Source: Neoarius graeffei (Eukaryota; Chordata; Actinopteri; Siluriformes; Ariidae). From it: a DNA stretch of 64,000 nt. A program made the position numbers and the translations under genes. The stretch's first letter is position 1. Every line of letters starts with the position of its first letter. The notes under the pieces are model-generated. The model had not been told where the DNA came from. It was given only the letters and a program-made list of their open reading frames with translations, and made no database searches. Of the stretch, positions 60,601 through 64,000 are shown in pieces. The stretch lies in the NCBI RefSeq assembly GCF_027579695.1, contig NC_083577.1, forward strand, positions 53,813,283-53,877,282. Direction: 5' to 3'.

Positions 60601-61091
60601 TCTTGGTTTGAATTTTAAGAAATGATTTCCATTTTTTCTGACGCAAGTCCGTTACTGAATTTTCTTTCCTCATAAAAGATTTTTCATTCAGTTAAACATG
60701 GCCAATTTTTCTATGCTTTTTTTAGGGTCAAAAGATACCCCCATACAGTGTGAAATTTTTATTTAATACCATTATCTCGAGTACTGCAACTAAAAAAAAA
60801 AAGTTACCACATTTTGCTGTGAATGTAATTTCTTTACCGAAGAACTACCCTATTACACTTTCCATGTTAAGATAATTCTGATAATTAGATTTAATAGTGG
60901 ACGTATTAAGTCATTTTTGGTTTAGATTTTGAAAGTAATTTTAAGTAAGCTGAGAGCAATCTCTTGAACATTGTGAACTTGTCACATGGTTGACTAACTT
61001 CTTTATTTTAGGAGCATGGCCAGTCCTAATAGATGACTTTGTGGAATTTGCTCGGCCGATCGTCACTGGATCAAAGCGCAAAAGTGTATAG
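57660..61091 (+). CDS. dcun1d2: DCN1-like protein 2, cullin neddylation co-factor
   Basis: Coding exons: 57660-57662 (the ATG alone), 58593-58809, 58976-59144, 59472-59602, 59701-59783, 59929-60025, 61012-61091; 780 nt, 259 residues, the same as human DCUN1D1 and DCUN1D2. The start [16 protein letters not shown] needs an exon ending in ATG; the only well-placed one is ATG|gtaggt at 57660, so that exon is inferred. A UBA-like domain spans about 8-45 and the PONY/DCUN1 domain about 60-250, with [20 protein letters not shown] and [20 protein letters not shown]. The protein helps UBE2M-NEDD8 modify cullins and so activates cullin-RING ubiquitin ligases. [22 protein letters not shown] and FGNMIADD favour DCUN1D2 over DCUN1D1, as does its tfdp1 neighbour. 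Intron 2 starts with GC (AAAG|gcaagt). Confidence 0.94.
60026..61011 (+). other. Last dcun1d2 intron
   Basis: 986-bp GT-AG intron. A short (CAA)n run at about 60218-60235 is the only structure noticed. Confidence 0.7.
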
Positions 61092-61893
61092 ATCTGTTGA
61101 TGGTGGCAGTTTGACACCATGGGCCTGCGTTGCCTCACTGACTTCGGGTTGTTTTTTTTTTTAAAGACTTGTATGAAACACATACAAAAAGGAAAACACG
61201 GAGAAACACTTGAAACCGGCGGGCTTGATGAAGAGAAAAGGGGATAGAAGGAACTTAAACCTTCAAGCAATACAAAGAAGAACAAAACAAGTGAAAGTGG
61301 GATACTCGAGATTTCTTTTAGAGCTGTCAAATGCACAATGTCAGCTGCTGCTGCTGCTGGCAATCTAATCGTGTCCAGAGACCCTGAGGGATTCTGGAGG
61401 ATCTCTGCAATTCCAGTACCTCATCTTCATTGCAGACAATTACATACTTGCACACCTCTCCATTGACATACACAAAGCATAGAAAACTATGAGTACAAGA
61501 TGAAATATGGTTCAAGAGCCCCTTTTCCAGCATGTATACCTCTTGTAGGACTCACCAAGATGAATAGATCAGATGCACTTTTAAGACCAGAGCCCCATGG
61601 ACATGCAACATGCAGCTCGCACCACCAGCACACTTGTTGCCATTGTAAAATACTGTAGTGGTATGTACAGAAATAAATATTATAAATAAACAATATTTTA
61701 TAAATTATAAAAGAACCATTTATTGTGTGGAGGATAGTGTAAATGAACTAATTAACTCTTCAGTGCATAAATTTCACTGTTTCATTTTAGAAAACATGAC
61801 ACTAACATCTGCTGTCTTGCAGAATCTGTTGTGACAAGAATGCCGTTCAGTGTTTCTCAGTTTTGTTTACCAGATGCCAGGATTATGTTAAAA

Positions 61894-61899
61894 AATAAA
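61894..61899 (+). other. dcun1d2: Polyadenylation signal of dcun1d2
   Basis: AATAAA about 800 bp past the stop codon. Earlier AATAAA signals near 61672 and 61685 are alternatives. Confidence 0.5.
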
Positions 61900-62346
61900 T
61901 TATTGCCTCTAAGTATATCTGGATTGCTTTTCTTTTTAGTACTTCACACAGTGCTTTCTGTTTTTACAAGGGAAAGCCTGCTATGCCCTATGTGCCATTT
62001 TAAGTAGAAAAATAACAGAATTAACTGTAATAAACATTTTTTGTTTGTTGTTTAAACATCTTGTAGACAATATGCCTGTTTGCAGGTTTCTTAGTATTAA
62101 AGACCAAGGTTAGAGTGGTATTTTGAGTGACCACTGCATGTAGCGTTACCACCATATCCCCTTCAGACATAATGTGTACAATTGTACACGTGAAGTTCCA
62201 TAGCATTTTTCCTTGTGTCCGAAGGGGTTATAGTTTCAGGGTCCTGAACTTGGGTGCTTCTCATGTGTGGAGTTTTTCCATGTTCTCCCCATGTCCACTG
62301 GAGCTTCCTCAGGGTTGGAAGGAAGGAATGATTTTGCATACATATA

Positions 62347-63958
62347 CAACCCCGATTCCAAAAAAGTTGGGACAAAGTACAAATTGTAAATAAAAACGGA
62401 ATGCAGTGATGTGGAAGTTTCAAAATTCCATATTTTATTCAGAATAGAACATAGATGACATATCAAATATTTAAACTGAGAAAATGTATCATTTAAAGAG
62501 AAAAATTAGGTGATTTTAAATTTCATGACAACACATCTCAAAAAAGTTGGGACAAGGCCATGTTTACCACTGTGAGACATCCCCTTTTCTCTTTACAACA
62601 GTCTGTAAACGTCTGGGGACTGAGGAGACAAGTTGCTCAAGTTTAGGGATAGGAATGTTAACCCATTCTTGTCTAATGTAGGATTCTAGTTGCTCAACTG
62701 TCTTTAGGTCTTTTTTGTCGTATTTTCCGTTTTATGATGCACCAAATGTTTTCTATGGGTGAAAGATCTGGACTGCAGGCTAGCCAGTTCGGTAGCCGGA
62801 CCCTTCTTCTACGCAGCCATGATGCTGTAATTGATGCAGTATGTGGTTTGGCATTGTCATGTTGGAAAATGCAAGGTCTTCCCTGAAAGAGACGTTGTCT
62901 GGATGGGAGCATATGTCGCTCTAGAACCTGGATATACCTTTCAGCATTGATGGTGTCTTTCCAGATGTGTAAGCTGCCCATGCTACACGCACTAATGCAA
63001 CCCCATACCATCAGAGATGCAGGCTTCTGAACTGAGCGCTGATAACAACTTGGGTCGTCGTCCTCCTCTTTAGTCCGAATGACACGGCGTCCCTGATTTC
63101 CATAAAGAACTTCAAATTTTGATTCGTCTGACCACAGAACAGTTTTCCACTTTGCCACAGTCCATTTTAAATGAGCCTTGGCCCAGAGAAGACGTCTGCG
63201 CTTCTGGATCATGTTTAGATACGGCTTCTTCTTTGAACTATAGAGTTTTAGCTGGCAACGGCGGATGGCACGGTGAATTGTGTTCACAGATAATGTTCTC
63301 TGGAAATATTCCTGAGCCCATTTTGTGATTTCCAATACAGAAGCATGCCTGTATGTGATGCAGTGCCGTCTAAGGGCCGGAAGATCACGGGTACCCAGTA
63401 TGGTTTTCCAGCCTTGACCCTTACGCACAGAGATTCTTCCAGATTCTCTGAATCTTTTGATGATATTATGCACTGTAGATGATGATGATGATGATATGTT
63501 CAAACTCTTTGCAATTTTACACTGTCGAACTCCTTTCTGATATTGCTCCACTATTTGTCGGCGCAGAATTAGGGGGATTGGTGATCCTCTTCCCATCTTT
63601 ACTTCTGAGAGCCGCTGCCACTCCAAGATGCTCTTTTTATACCCAGTCATGTTAATGACCTATTGCCAATTGACCTAATGAGTTGCAGTTTGGTCCTCCA
63701 GCTATTCCTTTTTTGTACCTTTATCTTTTCCAGCCTCTTATTGCCCCTGTCCCAACTTTTTTGAGATGTGTTGCTGTTATGAAATTTCAAATGAGCCAAT
63801 ATTTGGCATGAAATTTCACAATATCTCACTTTTGACATTTGGTATGTTGTCTATGTTCTATTGTGAATACAATATCAGTTTTTGAGATTTGTAAATTATT
63901 GCATTCCGTTTTTATTTACAATTTGTACTTTGTCCCAACTTTTTTGGAATCGGGGTTG
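62347..63958 (-). mobile_element. Tc1-family transposon, copy 3
   Basis: 1612 bp, reverse orientation, flanked by TA (62345-62346 and 63959-63960). Same termini and inner/outer repeat layout as the copy at 27041. Confidence 0.93.
62694..63650 (-). pseudogene. Tc1 transposase, copy 3, C-terminally frame-shifted
   Basis: 318 codons open from the usual [12 protein letters not shown] start. The catalytic triad is present ([22 protein letters not shown]). One extra base just after KRPK, relative to copy 1, shifts the frame and drops the last 40 or so residues. A TCA microsatellite has grown inside the helix-turn-helix, giving six serines after NI where copy 1 has two. It is otherwise close to copy 1, so the two are of similar age. 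Confidence 0.9.
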
Positions 63959-64000
63959 TATATCTTTAATGTCCAAACATCTGACTAGACCAGTGTTCTT

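Overview
The window is vertebrate nuclear DNA, almost certainly from a teleost fish. Two of its genes code for near-full-length orthologues of human TFDP1 and DCUN1D2. Introns are GT-AG, and about half of the sequence is the repeat mix usual in fish: Tc1/mariner, hAT, piggyBac-like and PIF/Harbinger-like elements, L2- and RTE-type LINEs, and tRNA-headed SINEs. A catfish-like (ostariophysan) source is a guess from the repeat flavour only.

Layout. 1-6.3 kb: repeats only, including a TIR element with a TTAGCATG minisatellite and a 1.35-kb near-perfect hairpin. 6.3-9.0 kb (+): a secreted C-type lectin gene with an acidic propiece, like bone-marrow proteoglycan; its TATA box and all exons can be placed. 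9-25 kb: intergenic, filled by SINEs, a MITE, an L2-type LINE, a hAT element carrying a candidate solo LTR, a full-length 3.37-kb RTE-type LINE with 15-bp target duplications, and a piggyBac-like and a PIF-like MITE nested with SINEs. 25.1-26.4 kb (+): a METTL21C-like lysine methyltransferase in five coding exons. 27-28.6 kb (+): a 1.6-kb Tc1 element with an open 357-codon DD34E transposase. 29-32.8 kb: repeats, including a second, inverted copy of the minisatellite element. 32.8-50.4 kb (-): tfdp1, eleven coding exons giving 407 residues, with introns swollen by at least a dozen nested mobile elements. 51.6-57.3 kb: SINEs, a LINE scrap and an L2 3' end. 57.5-61.9 kb (+): dcun1d2, seven coding exons giving 259 residues, with a ZNF143-type promoter motif, an ATG-only first coding exon and a GC-AG intron. 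62.3-64.0 kb (-): a third copy of the same Tc1 family.

The host genes do not form one pathway. tfdp1 codes for the dimer partner of E2F cell-cycle factors, dcun1d2 for a co-factor of cullin neddylation, mettl21c for a protein-lysine methyltransferase typical of muscle, and the lectin gene for a secreted or granule protein. tfdp1 and dcun1d2 are divergent neighbours, as on human 13q34, but without TMCO3 between them. I found no convincing new biological system. The strongest oddities are the two long hairpins, the intact Tc1 copy, the recurring chimeric SINE, the GC-AG intron and the lectin's altered sugar-binding motif.
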